59,309 bases of DNA from Alphaproteobacteria bacterium (GTDB lineage: Bacteria > Pseudomonadota > Alphaproteobacteria > RF32 > CAG-239): NCBI GenBank assembly GCA_015062345.1, contig SUUV01000006.1, forward strand, positions 1 to 59,309, in the 5' to 3' direction. The notes beneath the pieces were generated by a model. It saw only the letters and a program-made list of their open reading frames with translations. It did no database searches and was not told the DNA's origin. Position numbers and translations under genes: made by a program. Each line of letters opens with the position of its first letter. Position 1 is the first letter of the stretch. Of this stretch, positions 1-9,091 are shown one piece after another.

Positions 1-66
1 AAAAATCCTTTCCTATCTTTGGTGACTTCTTGCAGGTTGTCCCCTCTACTATAGGAAAGGATTTTT
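1..66. other. Perfect 16-bp inverted repeat (stem-loop)
   Basis: Bases 1-16 and 51-66 are exact reverse complements and enclose a 34-nt loop. On the plus strand the 3' arm ends in five T, so it could be the terminator or 3' end of a small RNA cut by the window edge. I searched by eye for SRP RNA, 6S and tmRNA signatures and saw none. Strand and function are unresolved. Confidence 0.5.
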
Positions 67-93
67 ATTATGTAAAGCTATAAGCTTTCCCGT

Positions 94-118
94 ACCACCG
101 GCCTAGCCGGTGGTTTTA
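94..118 (+). terminator. Rho-independent terminator
   Basis: A 9-bp GC-rich stem (ACCACCGGC with GCCGGTGGT, 3-nt loop) is followed by TTTTA. It would end a plus-strand transcript entering from the left edge of the window. Confidence 0.6.
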
Positions 119-130
119 TATTTACAAGAA

Positions 131-162
131 AATACCGCCTCTAAACAGAGGCGGTATTTTTT
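131..162. terminator. Bidirectional terminator
   Basis: A 12-bp stem, AATACCGCCTCT with AGAGGCGGTATT around an AAAC loop, has a T run on its right and A-rich sequence on its left. It lies directly after the stop codon of the minus-strand ATPase gene. A nearly identical hairpin follows the first secreted paralogue at 2171. Confidence 0.75.
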
Positions 163-1388
163 TATTCCAACAACCAGTCTATAACATTTATAATTTTGAT
201 ACCATCTTCCAATGTTCCGGTTTGCAAAACATCTGTTGTTAAAATTACTTTTGGATAACTATCTCCGATATTTCTTAAAGCATCTAATTCCCGTTCACGA
301 GTTGCTTCATTAGTAATCATTTCGCTAACTTGATAATATATTTTATCATCACCTTTGATTGCGATAAAATCTATTTCTTTATCTTCTATTTTACCAATAT
401 AAACCTTATACCCACGACGAAGAAGTTCAAAATATACAATGTTTTCAAGAATTCTTCCGGTATCAGATACTTTACTTAATGTGTAATATCTCAATCCGGT
501 ATCAACCATATAATATTTTTCAAGGCTTCTTAATAGTTCTTTTCCTTTTATATCATATCGTTGTGCAGAGTAAAAAATAAATGCTTTTTCCAGTAAATTC
601 AGATATTCTTCAACAAAGGCATTGTTTTTACTGCTGATACTTTTATCTGAATATAGGGTATTGGTTATGCTGTTTGTACTACTGCGATTTGCAATATTAT
701 CAGCCATAAAGCGAATTATTCTTTTAAGCACATTAACATCTTTATTATTTGAATGTGATAAAATATCTTTAATCAATACGGTATTATATATTCCGTCTAA
801 TGTTTCAGAAACTCTTAATTCATCAAAATTACAGTTTATTAATGGAGGCATTCCACCAAATTTCATATATTGTGCAAATTTTCTCTCTACACTCAAATTT
901 TCTGGAAAGTCATAAAATGTAAGAAATTCCTTAAAAGATAAAGGATACATCTTAATTTCTATATATCTTCCGGAAAGAAATGTTGCCAGTTCAGAAGAAA
1001 GCATATAAGCATTAGAACCTGTAAGGTACAAATCTACATTTGGCTTTAATCGTAATGAAGCGGCTACTTTTTCCCAAGATGGAACTTTTTGAATTTCATC
1101 TAAAAAGATATAAGTTGGCTTACCTTTATTGGCTTTTATTTTTTCTTCCAATATCTCATTAAGCTTTTCTGCAGTCATATCTTTATATTGCATATCTTCA
1201 AAATTTATTGAGATAATCGAATTTTTAGCAATACCATTTGCTGTTAATTCTTCTGCAAAATATTCTAAAACTTTAGATTTTCCACAGCGTCTGATACCTG
1301 TAATAACTTTGATGGTGTCAAAATTATCCTTCCAAGCTCTTAATCGTTCTAAATATAACGGTCTTTCTATTAAATTCTGTTCTGTCAT
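162..1388 (-). CDS. AAA-14/DUF4143 family ATPase
   Basis: A 408-residue protein with the layout of the AAA_14 plus DUF4143 family. Walker A is GIRRCGKS at residues 31-38, Walker B is YIFLDEIQ near residue 94, and a GSNAYMLSS segment follows. The C-terminal half matches the DUF4143 region, which has a PD-(D/E)XK-like look (DKEIDFIA). Family members are widespread accessory ATPases of uncertain function, often in mobile or defence contexts. I chose the ATG at 1388 over an upstream start because AAGGAG lies 6 nt before it. The gene stands alone, between a terminator and the promoter of the first secreted paralogue. The family call is firm; the cellular role is unknown. Confidence 0.88.
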   Translation of the reverse strand: MTEQNLIERPLYLERLRAWKDNFDTIKVITGIRRCGKSKVLEYFAEELTANGIAKNSIISINFEDMQYKDMTAEKLNEILEEKIKANKGKPTYIFLDEIQKVPSWEKVAASLRLKPNVDLYLTGSNAYMLSSELATFLSGRYIEIKMYPLSFKEFLTFYDFPENLSVERKFAQYMKFGGMPPLINCNFDELRVSETLDGIYNTVLIKDILSHSNNKDVNVLKRIIRFMADNIANRSSTNSITNTLYSDKSISSKNNAFVEEYLNLLEKAFIFYSAQRYDIKGKELLRSLEKYYMVDTGLRYYTLSKVSDTGRILENIVYFELLRRGYKVYIGKIEDKEIDFIAIKGDDKIYYQVSEMITNEATRERELDALRNIGDSYPKVILTTDVLQTGTLEDGIKIINVIDWLLE

Positions 1389-1559
1389 GGCAATCTCCTT
1401 TATTTTAAGTATAATCAAAAAAATATATTTTTCAATAAGTTTTTAAGAAAAATCTAAAAAACTTTTTAAACTGATGCGTTTTTTAATTTATTTAAGAAAT
1501 TAAACCAATCTTCAAATTAGTAAAAAATCATAACTTTGTTTGGCTATCACCTCATTTTT

Positions 1560-1616
1560 GATTTAAATTCACATTTAGACTCTTTTTACTTGCAAAAAAA
1601 AAAAACGGTTTATGAT
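1560..1616 (+). promoter_or_regulatory. A12-tract promoter, copy 1
   Basis: The near-palindrome GATTTAAATT (1560-1569) is followed after exactly 20 bp by TTGCAA (1590-1595), a run of twelve A (1594-1605), CGGT, and TATGAT (1611-1616), giving a 15-bp spacer. The same geometry recurs upstream of five other genes in the window. Reading TTGCAA and TATGAT as -35 and -10 is inference; the conservation is seen directly. Upstream, 1510-1545 resembles the left edge of the repeat block at 8690 and 31935, but the REP-like part is absent here. Confidence 0.7.
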
Positions 1617-1685
1617 GTGACATGAGAGGTCAATTTTGCACCTTTCAAGTACATTTAAACTTAATTTTTGTAAAGGAATTAAAAA

Positions 1686-2159
1686 ATGAGAAAATATTTT
1701 CTTTTAAGCGCTGTTGCACTACTCGCTGCAACATCTGCAAATGCAACCACCGATTATGCCGAAGTAACAGCTAAAGCAACCATTGAAGTGGCTAATACTA
1801 TTACTTGTAGTGACATAGATTGGACTACAACTGTTATTAAACAAAACAATAAAGCTTTTACTATTGATTCAACATACCCTGATGTAGTTCCGACAGATGT
1901 TATAAGTAGTGATTACGGCTATATCAGCAATTATGGAACTCTTGTGTGTGAAGGAATTGGTGCAAATGCCACTGCAAACATTCCATCTTCTATTACATTA
2001 AGGGCTGAAAACGGCAACACACCTCTAACTGTTAGACCTTTTAGTGGTGCTGTTGTAGATGAAGATGGTCGCTTCTATGCACCAACTTACTTAGATGTTC
2101 CTGAAAAGGTTACAGCCGGCAACTATGAAGCTAAATTTACTGTAACATTTACTTACTAA
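1686..2159 (+). CDS. Secreted DUF4402-like protein, paralogue 1
   Basis: A 157-residue protein with a Sec signal peptide (MRKYFLLSAVALLAATSANA, cleavage after ANA). The mature start, TTDYAEVTAKATIEVA, recurs almost unchanged in the paralogues at 9092, 32336 and 58672. Two cysteines follow, in TITCSDIDW and LVCEGIG, probably disulfide-linked. The C terminus, AGNYEAKFTVTFTY, fits the closing strand of DUF4402-like beta-sandwich surface proteins. Unlike its relatives it has W-T-T where most have FGT or WGT. The start is set by AAAGGA before ATG and by identity of the first six codons among copies. A periplasmic, surface or fimbrial-like role is inferred; no usher or chaperone gene is nearby. Confidence 0.85.
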   Translation: MRKYFLLSAVALLAATSANATTDYAEVTAKATIEVANTITCSDIDWTTTVIKQNNKAFTIDSTYPDVVPTDVISSDYGYISNYGTLVCEGIGANATANIPSSITLRAENGNTPLTVRPFSGAVVDEDGRFYAPTYLDVPEKVTAGNYEAKFTVTFTY

Positions 2160-2170
2160 TACTTTAAAAA

Positions 2171-2203
2171 AATATCGCCTCTAAATAGAGGCGATATTTT
2201 TTT
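2171..2203. terminator. Bidirectional terminator
   Basis: The stem AATATCGCCTCT with AGAGGCGATATT around AAAT is extended by A runs on the left and T runs on the right. It serves both convergent genes, the secreted paralogue and the RNase J-like gene. It resembles the hairpin at 131-158, which brackets the same short region. Confidence 0.8.
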
Positions 2204-3995
2204 ATCTTCTTTTGGTTTTTTTATATTTGACGATATCTGCCATATCAACCGATTTTTTCTTTAATTTTTTAGATTTCATTTTTTCTTTTCTTGGCATATC
2301 ATCAGCTTTTTCCAACAACTTATGCGAATTAGAATAGTTTTCATCACGAGGGGAAAAGCGTCGAACATTTGCCACTTCACAAATTTTGCGAATCGGCTCA
2401 TAGTCTTCGGTTACTTCCCAAAACTCTCTTAAGCCTTCTAATGGCACATCTCTTTCGGAAAACGGATTCGGGCTGATTGAACGAACTGCATACCAGGTAA
2501 GCGGGGTGAGTTTGGGCTCAATGTTTGAAATTTTGCCGTCAACAACATGAACACCCTCTTTATTTCCAACCAAATGTGATTCTACACCAACTTCTTTCAT
2601 AGCTTGAGCAGTGTCACCCAACTGGTCGGGATTTCCGTGAATCGGGACAACCGTTACATCTTTAACCGAAGCTTTTACATCTTTCATCAGGGCTTTTAAG
2701 GCAGTTGCGTTTACATGTCCTGAATCTTGCATTTGCACTTCTTCAAAATTACCCACTTTTTGTGCTGACGGGCTCATCACCACGGTTGCACCTTGTGCAG
2801 CCAACATTTGGAGCATTTTAGGTCCGGTTTTGCCGTTGATTTCATCAATTATGCGCTGACGAGCCAGTACCAAAACTTTTTGGTCAACTCTGAGCACAGG
2901 GTGTAAATCAAGCGCCATTTTAGTAGCCGAAGACATCGGAATCGGCGAAATTTCATCAACTCCGACATTATACTCATAGTTTTCCAAGCCTTGAGCAAAA
3001 GCGCCGGTGCAAACAACATATTTTTTCTTGATTTTATCATCGGCTAAATATGCTTTTAAATTGCCTTTATATAAAACATCTTCAAAATCATTAAATCCGC
3101 TTAAAAACATTGCATCTTTAACAAGTGTCAACCATTTACCGTCCAAACAGACCTTAGTGCCGAGTTTTCTGGCAACTTCTATATCAATGGCGATGTTTTG
3201 CACGCTTCTTGAAATTACCGGTGATATAATTACCGATTTTTGTTTGTTTTTCATTACGGCATTATAAGTGTTTTCAACCGCTTGTTCAAAACCGATACGC
3301 TCTTTGCCAAACGGCGATGTTGAAGTAGAATCCAAACACATTAACACCGGAGATTTAGCCGATTTTAAGGTGTTAATATAACTGTCTTTGTTGAAAGATT
3401 TTCCTACCGGCATTTCTTCTTCGGTTAAAAAGTCACCATTGTTCATAATGGCCGAACACGGTTTGCCGTCATCATATGTTTTGGTAAAAAAGCCAAGCGA
3501 ATCGATAATGCTATGGCTGACATCAACCGCTTTAACTTCCATATTTTCGCTGATTTTTACGGTTTCACCGCCTTTAATTCTTTCAATATCGGGTTCGGAA
3601 ACACCTTCTTCTCTAAAGGCCAAACGGATAAAATTGCGTGAAAAACCGCTAGTTTTAATCGGGGGGAGTTTGTAACCCATTTTGGCATAGTTGATAAGCG
3701 CTCCGATGTGGTCTTCATGCGCATGAGTGATAAACAAAGCTTTGACCGGTTTTAAGGCTTTGGTTTCAACCTTTGTGTCAGGGTCAATGCGGTCAAAATA
3801 TTCATCAACATTGGGCATTGCAGCGACAAATCCGGTTTCATACGGGGTAAAAATTGAGCCCAAATCAAACATAACAACATCGGTATTGCCGTTTTTGTCT
3901 GTATGTTCAATTACCGAGCAGTTACCGCCGATACGGTCTTTGTTTACACCACCGATAAATTTTACGGTCGTTTGCGCTTTTTTAGTTTTTGCCAT
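2202..3995 (-). CDS. Ribonuclease J-type metallo-beta-lactamase nuclease
   Basis: A 597-residue MBL-fold hydrolase of the RNase J / beta-CASP group. The metal motif is HAHEDHIGAL at residues 91-100, and the later beta-CASP features SGHVNATALKALM and VVPIHGNP are present. RNase J proteins process and degrade RNA as endonucleases and 5'-3' exonucleases, and alphaproteobacteria commonly have one. The N terminus differs from the usual GGLGEIGKN signature (here GGVNKDRIGGNCSVIE). The C-terminal 60 residues are very lysine-rich (KEKMKSKKLKKKS), which suits RNA or ribosome contact. The start ATG has GAGGA upstream. I am confident in the fold and group, less so in strict equivalence to rnj. Confidence 0.82.
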   Translation of the reverse strand: MAKTKKAQTTVKFIGGVNKDRIGGNCSVIEHTDKNGNTDVVMFDLGSIFTPYETGFVAAMPNVDEYFDRIDPDTKVETKALKPVKALFITHAHEDHIGALINYAKMGYKLPPIKTSGFSRNFIRLAFREEGVSEPDIERIKGGETVKISENMEVKAVDVSHSIIDSLGFFTKTYDDGKPCSAIMNNGDFLTEEEMPVGKSFNKDSYINTLKSAKSPVLMCLDSTSTSPFGKERIGFEQAVENTYNAVMKNKQKSVIISPVISRSVQNIAIDIEVARKLGTKVCLDGKWLTLVKDAMFLSGFNDFEDVLYKGNLKAYLADDKIKKKYVVCTGAFAQGLENYEYNVGVDEISPIPMSSATKMALDLHPVLRVDQKVLVLARQRIIDEINGKTGPKMLQMLAAQGATVVMSPSAQKVGNFEEVQMQDSGHVNATALKALMKDVKASVKDVTVVPIHGNPDQLGDTAQAMKEVGVESHLVGNKEGVHVVDGKISNIEPKLTPLTWYAVRSISPNPFSERDVPLEGLREFWEVTEDYEPIRKICEVANVRRFSPRDENYSNSHKLLEKADDMPRKEKMKSKKLKKKSVDMADIVKYKKTKRR

Positions 3996-4125
3996 TTTTT
4001 AATCCTCGATTTAAATTTGATATGTCACAGATAATACACCTTTTTTGACAAAATACAACTATTTTTTACATTTTACCTTGAATTTTTTCAGATAAAGCAT
4101 ATTTGCATTTCAAAGGAGAAAAAAC

Positions 4126-4599
4126 ATGAACAAAGTTTTACGATTTACATACAGTTTTGCCGCAGTCGGAGTGACCGCATTTGTGGCTGCACTTTTTTCA
4201 AATCAAGCCATGCAGACTTTTTATCCGAGTTTAAATATGCCGCCTTTTTCACCGCCTGATATGGTATTTGCGCCGGTTTGGTCGATTTTATACACTTTGA
4301 TGATTATCTCATATTATATGGTCTTAAATTCATCAGACACAATGCGAGTTCAAAGTGCAAGTTTGTTGTTTTTAGGACAACTGTTTTTACAAATGTTGTG
4401 GTCATATATGTTTTTCGGCATTGGCTTTTACAGTTCGGCAATGGTAGTTATGGCTTTGATGATATGGACGGTTTATAAGATGATTGAACGCTTCAAAACC
4501 ATCAATGAAACTGCCGGAAATTTGCAATATCCGTATCTTTTATGGCTTATTTATGCCGCATATTTAAACCTTGGGATTGCTTATTTGAATGTAAATTAA
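4126..4599 (+). CDS. tspO: TspO/MBR family membrane protein
   Basis: A 157-residue, five-helix membrane protein of the TspO (translocator, tryptophan-rich sensory protein) family. Diagnostic segments are PPFSPPDMVFAPVWSILYT in the first half and LLWLIYAAYLNLGIAYLN at the C terminus. Bacterial TspO binds porphyrins and affects tetrapyrrole and stress responses. Fewer tryptophans than usual are present. The start ATG follows AAAGGAG. The gene is divergent from the RNase J-like gene with a 130-bp shared promoter region and is followed by alaS, from which a hairpin separates it. Confidence 0.9.
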   Translation: MNKVLRFTYSFAAVGVTAFVAALFSNQAMQTFYPSLNMPPFSPPDMVFAPVWSILYTLMIISYYMVLNSSDTMRVQSASLLFLGQLFLQMLWSYMFFGIGFYSSAMVVMALMIWTVYKMIERFKTINETAGNLQYPYLLWLIYAAYLNLGIAYLNVN

Positions 4600-4628
4600 A
4601 ATTTTGCTAGACTTTGCCCAAAGATTGC

Positions 4629-4664
4629 TTTATCTTTAAGCGGCTAAAGATAAATAATTTTTTG
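4629..4664 (+). terminator. Terminator or leader hairpin before alaS
   Basis: The 10-bp stem TTTATCTTTA with TAAAGATAAA around AGCGGC is followed by TAATTTTTTGGG. It ends 20 nt before the alaS start codon, so it may terminate tspO or attenuate alaS. Confidence 0.55.
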
Positions 4665-4674
4665 GGAAGAAAAA

Positions 4675-7308
4675 ATGACTACCAGTGTAAAACAAATCAG
4701 AAAAACTTTTTTGGATTATTTTGCTAAAAATAATCATAAAATTATTCCGTCATCTTCTTTGGTGCCGGATAATGACCCGACATTGATGTTTACCAACTCC
4801 GGTATGGTTCAATTTAAGAACATTTTTACCGGCAATGAAACTCGTGATTATACTCGAGCGGCATCTTCCCAAAAATCTGTTCGTGCCGGCGGTAAACACA
4901 ATGACCTTGACAGTGTAGGATATGATGTTCGTCACCACACATTTTTTGAAATGCTCGGTAACTTTTCTTTTGGTGACTATTTTAAGGAAGAAGCCATAAA
5001 ATATGCTTGGGAGTTGGTTACAAAAGAGTTTTGTTTGCCTAAAGACAGATTGGCCGTAACCGTTTTTCATACCGATGATGTGGCACGCAATTTGTGGAAG
5101 AAAATATCCGGTCTTCCCGATGACAGAATTATAAACATTGCAACCAAAGATAATTTCTGGCAAATGGGTGATACCGGCCCTTGCGGATATTGTTCCGAAA
5201 TTTTTTATGACCACGGCCCCGAAGTTTGGGGCGGTTTACCCGGAACACCCGAAGAAGACGGCGACCGATGGATTGAAATTTGGAACTTAGTGTTTGATGA
5301 ATTTGAAGATTTGCCCGACGGAACACGCATTGAACTCAAACAAAAATGTATTGATACCGGTATGGGCTTGGAAAGAATTTCGGCCATTTTGCAAGGTGTT
5401 CATTCTAACTATGACATTGATTTGTTCAAAAACTTAATTGCCGATGTTTGCAAATTTGCCGGAACGGATATCGAAAACAAAAAATTTGAATCGTCATACA
5501 ATGTAATTGCCGACCATTTGCGTTCGTCATCGTTTTTGATTGCCGATGGCGTTTTGCCGTCTAATGAAGGCAGAGGCTATGTATTGCGCCGTATTATGCG
5601 CAGAGCAATGCGTCATATTTATATGCTTGGTTGTCACGAACCGATGATGTATAAATTGTTGCCGTCTTTACAAAGAGAAATGGGTGAGGCATATCCCGAA
5701 CTTTATCGTCATGAAGCCTTAATCAGAGAAACAATCAAGGCTGAAGAAACCCGTTTCGGTCGCACTCTGTCAAAAGGATTAAAACTTCTTGAAGATGAAA
5801 CCGCAGATTTAAAAGACGGTGATGAGTTAAACGGACAAACCGCATTCAAACTTTATGACACATACGGTTTCCCTCTTGATTTAACCGAAGATGCCTTAAA
5901 GCTCAAAAACATTAAAGTTGATACCAAAGGCTTTAATGAGGCTATGGAAAAACAAAAAGCCGAAGCCCGCAAAAACTGGGCAGGTTCAGGCGATGCCGGA
6001 GTTGAAAAAATTTGGTTTGAATTGCAAGAAAAACTCGGTGTTACCGAATTTTTGGGTTATAACACCTTAAAGACCGATGCTCAAATTTTGGCTTTGGTAA
6101 AAGACGGCAAAGAAACTCAAGAAGTTTGCGAGGGTGAGTTTTATTTAGTTGCCAATCAATCTTCTTTTTACGGCGAATGCGGAGGTCAGGTCGGTGATAT
6201 CGGAAAAATTATCAGCCCCGATTTTGAAATCGAAGTTATTGATACCAAGAAAAAGCTTGACGGTTTAATTGTTCATGTCTGCAAACTTGCAAGAGGTGTG
6301 GTAAAGGTTGGAACAAACGCATCTTTTGAGGTTGATGAAAAAACAAGAAATCAAACCAGAGCAAATCACTCGGTTACGCACTTGGTACACAAAGCATTGC
6401 GTACGATTTTAGGTGACCACATTGCCCAAAAAGGCTCACTTGTGGGCCCTGACAGAATGCGTTTTGATGTTTCGCATCATAAACAAATCACCGCTGATGA
6501 AATTTTGCAAGTTGAAAATATGGTAAATGAGTCCATTCGTAAAAATATGCAAGTGAACACTGTTATAATGAGCAAAGACGATGCGGTGGAATCGGGAGCT
6601 ATGGCCTTGTTTGGCGAAAAATATGCCGATGAAGTCAGGGTTGTGCAAATGCAAAACGGTGACGAGATTTATTCTTCCGAGCTTTGCGGCGGAACTCATG
6701 TTACAAATACGGGAAATATCGGATATTTTAACATTGTATCCGAATCGGCAGTCGGTGCCGGTGTAAGACGCATTGAATGTGTAACAGGGTTTGGTGCCGA
6801 AAAGTTTGTTCAGAGCATTGAAGACAAACTTCATGATGTGTGCAATTTGCTTAAAACCAATGTTAATGATTTAGAAGCAAGAATTGCTAATTTACTTGAA
6901 GAAAAGAAAAAACTTGAAGCTGATATTTTTAACTTAAAGAAATCTTTTGTAAGTCATAAAAGTGCTGACAATCAGGATAAAATCGGCACGGTAAACGGCA
7001 TTAAGTTTGTAAGCAAAATTGTAAATGGCGTTCATCCGAAAGAACTTAAAGCTTTTATTGATGAAATTAACCAAACAATCGGGTCCGGAGTGGTGGTTTT
7101 GGCATCTGACAAAGATGATAAGGCCTCAATTGTTGTAGGTGTTACTCCTGATTTAACCGAAAAATATTCGGCGGTTGATTTGGTAAGGGCAGCTTCTGAA
7201 GTTGTCGGCGGTAAAGGTGGCGGCGGAAGGCCGGATATGGCTCAAGCCGGCGGTCCTGATGCGTCAAAGCTTGAACAAGCGCTTGAAGCGGTAAAAAATA
7301 TGATATAA
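4675..7308 (+). CDS. alaS: Alanyl-tRNA synthetase
   Basis: An 877-residue full-length AlaRS, the cytoplasmic enzyme that charges tRNA-Ala. The class II catalytic core occupies roughly the first 440 residues ([30 protein letters not shown]). The editing domain carries the metal-binding HSVTH near residue 565 and CGGTH near residue 670. A coiled-coil segment leads to the C-Ala/DHHA1 domain with [16 protein letters not shown] near residue 844. Nothing is missing compared with the family. GGGAAG precedes the ATG. The hairpin just upstream and the terminator just downstream suggest its own transcript. Confidence 0.98.
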   Translation: MTTSVKQIRKTFLDYFAKNNHKIIPSSSLVPDNDPTLMFTNSGMVQFKNIFTGNETRDYTRAASSQKSVRAGGKHNDLDSVGYDVRHHTFFEMLGNFSFGDYFKEEAIKYAWELVTKEFCLPKDRLAVTVFHTDDVARNLWKKISGLPDDRIINIATKDNFWQMGDTGPCGYCSEIFYDHGPEVWGGLPGTPEEDGDRWIEIWNLVFDEFEDLPDGTRIELKQKCIDTGMGLERISAILQGVHSNYDIDLFKNLIADVCKFAGTDIENKKFESSYNVIADHLRSSSFLIADGVLPSNEGRGYVLRRIMRRAMRHIYMLGCHEPMMYKLLPSLQREMGEAYPELYRHEALIRETIKAEETRFGRTLSKGLKLLEDETADLKDGDELNGQTAFKLYDTYGFPLDLTEDALKLKNIKVDTKGFNEAMEKQKAEARKNWAGSGDAGVEKIWFELQEKLGVTEFLGYNTLKTDAQILALVKDGKETQEVCEGEFYLVANQSSFYGECGGQVGDIGKIISPDFEIEVIDTKKKLDGLIVHVCKLARGVVKVGTNASFEVDEKTRNQTRANHSVTHLVHKALRTILGDHIAQKGSLVGPDRMRFDVSHHKQITADEILQVENMVNESIRKNMQVNTVIMSKDDAVESGAMALFGEKYADEVRVVQMQNGDEIYSSELCGGTHVTNTGNIGYFNIVSESAVGAGVRRIECVTGFGAEKFVQSIEDKLHDVCNLLKTNVNDLEARIANLLEEKKKLEADIFNLKKSFVSHKSADNQDKIGTVNGIKFVSKIVNGVHPKELKAFIDEINQTIGSGVVVLASDKDDKASIVVGVTPDLTEKYSAVDLVRAASEVVGGKGGGGRPDMAQAGGPDASKLEQALEAVKNMI

Positions 7309-7313
7309 AAACC

Positions 7314-7342
7314 AAAAAAGGGAGTGTGTAGCTCCCTTTTTT
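7314..7342. terminator. Bidirectional terminator
   Basis: AAAAAAGGGAG pairs with CTCCCTTTTTT across a 7-nt loop. It separates alaS from the convergent small membrane gene. Confidence 0.85.
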
Positions 7343-7343
7343 A

Positions 7344-7628
7344 TTACCGTTTGAGTTCAGTATAAACCATAAACTCCGTAGATACATCATCAGACTGAAC
7401 ATCAACAACATCAAGCGGATAATGTTCATCTGCGGCATTGACAATTACATAAAAGATTTCATCATCAAAGACAATTTTTGCCAGCCACTTGTTTTTGTTG
7501 CCTTCGTCTTCCAAGCAATAAACCAGTTCGGCTCTGAGGTCTTCTTGCCAATGCGGGTCTTTTTTGGGCTTCAAGGCTAACAAAAAACCGGAAGCACAAG
7601 CCAAAAGAAAAATAATAAATGCTATCAT
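7344..7628 (-). CDS. Small single-pass membrane protein, unknown
   Basis: A 94-residue protein starting MIAFIIFLLACASGFLLAL, a single N-terminal membrane segment, followed by an acidic soluble domain (LVYCLEDEG, HYPLDVVDVQSDD). I do not recognise a family. The open frame continues upstream to 8012, but that part lies opposite truA and reads like a shadow, so I place the start at the ATG at 7628. No clear Shine-Dalgarno is visible. It is convergent with alaS and divergent from truA with a 100-bp gap. Confidence 0.6.
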   Translation of the reverse strand: MIAFIIFLLACASGFLLALKPKKDPHWQEDLRAELVYCLEDEGNKNKWLAKIVFDDEIFYVIVNAADEHYPLDVVDVQSDDVSTEFMVYTELKR

Positions 7629-7728
7629 GATATAAAAATTTGAATTTGCCTTAAAATATAACAAAGAGCTGTTTTTGTCAAGAATAAAAAACTTGCATTG
7701 ATGTAAAAAATCGGCTAATAAGTGAGCT

Positions 7729-8472
7729 ATGACAAGATTTAAAATTACAATAGAATATGACGGAACAAACTTAATCGGTTGGCAAAAACAACTTGAGGGT
7801 TTAAGTGTGCAAGAATGCCTTGAAAATGCGTTGTTTGCTTTTACACACCAAAATATAGAAATTTTGGCCGCCGGCAGAACAGATGCCGGTGTGCATGCAA
7901 CTGCCCAAGTTGCGCATTTTGATTTAGATACAAAAATGGAACTGTTTCGATTAAGAGAAGCATTTAATGCGCATTTAAGAGATATGAAATATCCGGTTGC
8001 AGTTTTGGACATTGAACCGGTAAGTAATGATTTTCATGCTCGTTTCAGTGCCAAAGGCAGAGGGTATGTTTATAAAATTTTAAACAGACGAGCAAGACCC
8101 GTGTTACTTGAAAACAGAGTTTGGTGGGTACCGTTTCCGTTAGATGTCGAACTTATGCGAGAAGGAGCAAAACATCTTATAGGACATCATGATTTTAGTG
8201 CATTCAGAGGAGCCGGTTGTCAGGCTTTGTCACCGATAAAAACTCTTGACAGACTTGATATAATCCAAAACGGTGATGAAATAGATTTTATTGTTGAGGC
8301 AAAATCTTTTATATATCATCAGGTCAGAAATATGGTCGGAACATTAAAAATGGTAGGAGATAAACACTTTGCACCCGAAGATGTTAAAACCATTTTGGAA
8401 AGCAAACAAAGAAAACTTGCCGGAGTTACGGCACCGGCCTCGGGATTGTACTTAAATAAGGTGGTTTATTAG
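7729..8472 (+). CDS. truA: tRNA pseudouridine(38-40) synthase TruA
   Basis: A 247-residue enzyme that converts uridines 38-40 of the tRNA anticodon arm to pseudouridine. The catalytic aspartate is in GRTDAGVH (D52). Further family marks are YDGTNLIGWQ near the N terminus and FIYHQVRNMVG near residue 200. Length is normal for the family. It stands alone between the small membrane gene and a 619-bp non-coding region rich in repeats. Confidence 0.97.
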   Translation: MTRFKITIEYDGTNLIGWQKQLEGLSVQECLENALFAFTHQNIEILAAGRTDAGVHATAQVAHFDLDTKMELFRLREAFNAHLRDMKYPVAVLDIEPVSNDFHARFSAKGRGYVYKILNRRARPVLLENRVWWVPFPLDVELMREGAKHLIGHHDFSAFRGAGCQALSPIKTLDRLDIIQNGDEIDFIVEAKSFIYHQVRNMVGTLKMVGDKHFAPEDVKTILESKQRKLAGVTAPASGLYLNKVVY

Positions 8473-8624
8473 CACCTTGTTTTTTGATGTTAAATCATCT
8501 CATCTATAATTTATCTTTGCAAAATTTTTATATAACCTTGTCGCCAAAGGGTGATGTTGCTTGAAAAAACAGGAGCAAAGTCAAGTTGCTTTCCGATTAT
8601 TTAAAAATTCGAAAGGTGCTTTTT

Positions 8625-8648
8625 CGACCTGACACGCAGTGCAGGTCG
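8625..8648. repeat. Hairpin CGACCTG/CAGGTCG
   Basis: A 7-bp stem (8625-8631 with 8642-8648), with an inner CAC/GTG extension, lies about 150 bp after truA and 40 bp before the large repeat block. There is no T run. It could be a REP-like element or part of a small RNA. Confidence 0.4.
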
Positions 8649-8689
8649 ATGCATAAGATCTAAATTTTAAAAAAACAAAGTCACACCTC

Positions 8690-8943
8690 ATTTTTGCGAT
8701 TAGCAAAAATGTTTATGCGTCTTCGAATTAGTAAAAAACACAAGATTTTTGTTTTTAGCCTCATACTTTGCAACATACCTCCTAACTGTCACTCCGGCAC
8801 TTGATGCTGAAGTCCGCCTCCTAACTGTCACTCCGGCACTTGATGCCGGTGTCCAGGTTAAATTATATAGCTAAATTATTCCCTTAGATACTGGTGTCTA
8901 TTCCAAGCTAAAGCTTGGGCACCGGTATGATGGTGATGAGAGA
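8690..8943. repeat. Intergenic repeat block, copy 1 (REP-like)
   Basis: About 250 bp that recur almost base for base at 31935-32185 and in part at 59236-59309. In order: the hairpin TTTTTGC/GCAAAAA, an AT-rich stretch, two tandem 39-bp units beginning CCTCCTAACTGTCACTCC (8778 and 8817) with an inner CCGGC-loop-GCCGG palindrome, then a longer palindrome centred on CCAAGCTAAAGCTTGG (8903-8918). The style is that of REP/palindromic repeats common in many proteobacteria. Each copy ends just upstream of an A12-tract promoter. No ORF is convincing in 8473-9091. Confidence 0.8.
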
Positions 8944-8964
8944 CAACACCGCTACCTCATTTTT

Positions 8965-9021
8965 GATTTAAATCCACAAATAGACTCTTTTTACTTGCAA
9001 AAAAAAAAAACGGTTTATGAT
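8965..9021 (+). promoter_or_regulatory. A12-tract promoter, copy 2
   Basis: Palindrome GATTTAAATC at 8965-8974, 20 bp, TTGCAA at 8995-9000, twelve A, and TATGAT at 9016-9021. The following leader (TACATTTAAACTTAATTTTT) is shared with copies 1, 3 and 5, so transcription and leader are conserved together. Confidence 0.7.
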
Positions 9022-9091
9022 GCGTATTGAGAGGCTGATTTTTAGCTTTTCAAGTACATTTAAACTTAATTTTTGTAAAGGAAGTAAAATT

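Noticed and set aside
1594..1605. Twelve-A tract as a sequencing artefact
   Set aside because: Six independent loci show exactly the same length with the same flanks on both strands, which is unlikely from random homopolymer error.
7629..8012. N-terminal extension of the small membrane protein at 7344
   Set aside because: The extension lies opposite truA and reads as a shadow of it. The membrane segment starts cleanly at the ATG at 7628.
8473..9091. Hidden gene in the long gap after truA
   Set aside because: No frame with a start, ribosome site and protein-like composition was found. The region is explained by the repeat block and promoter.
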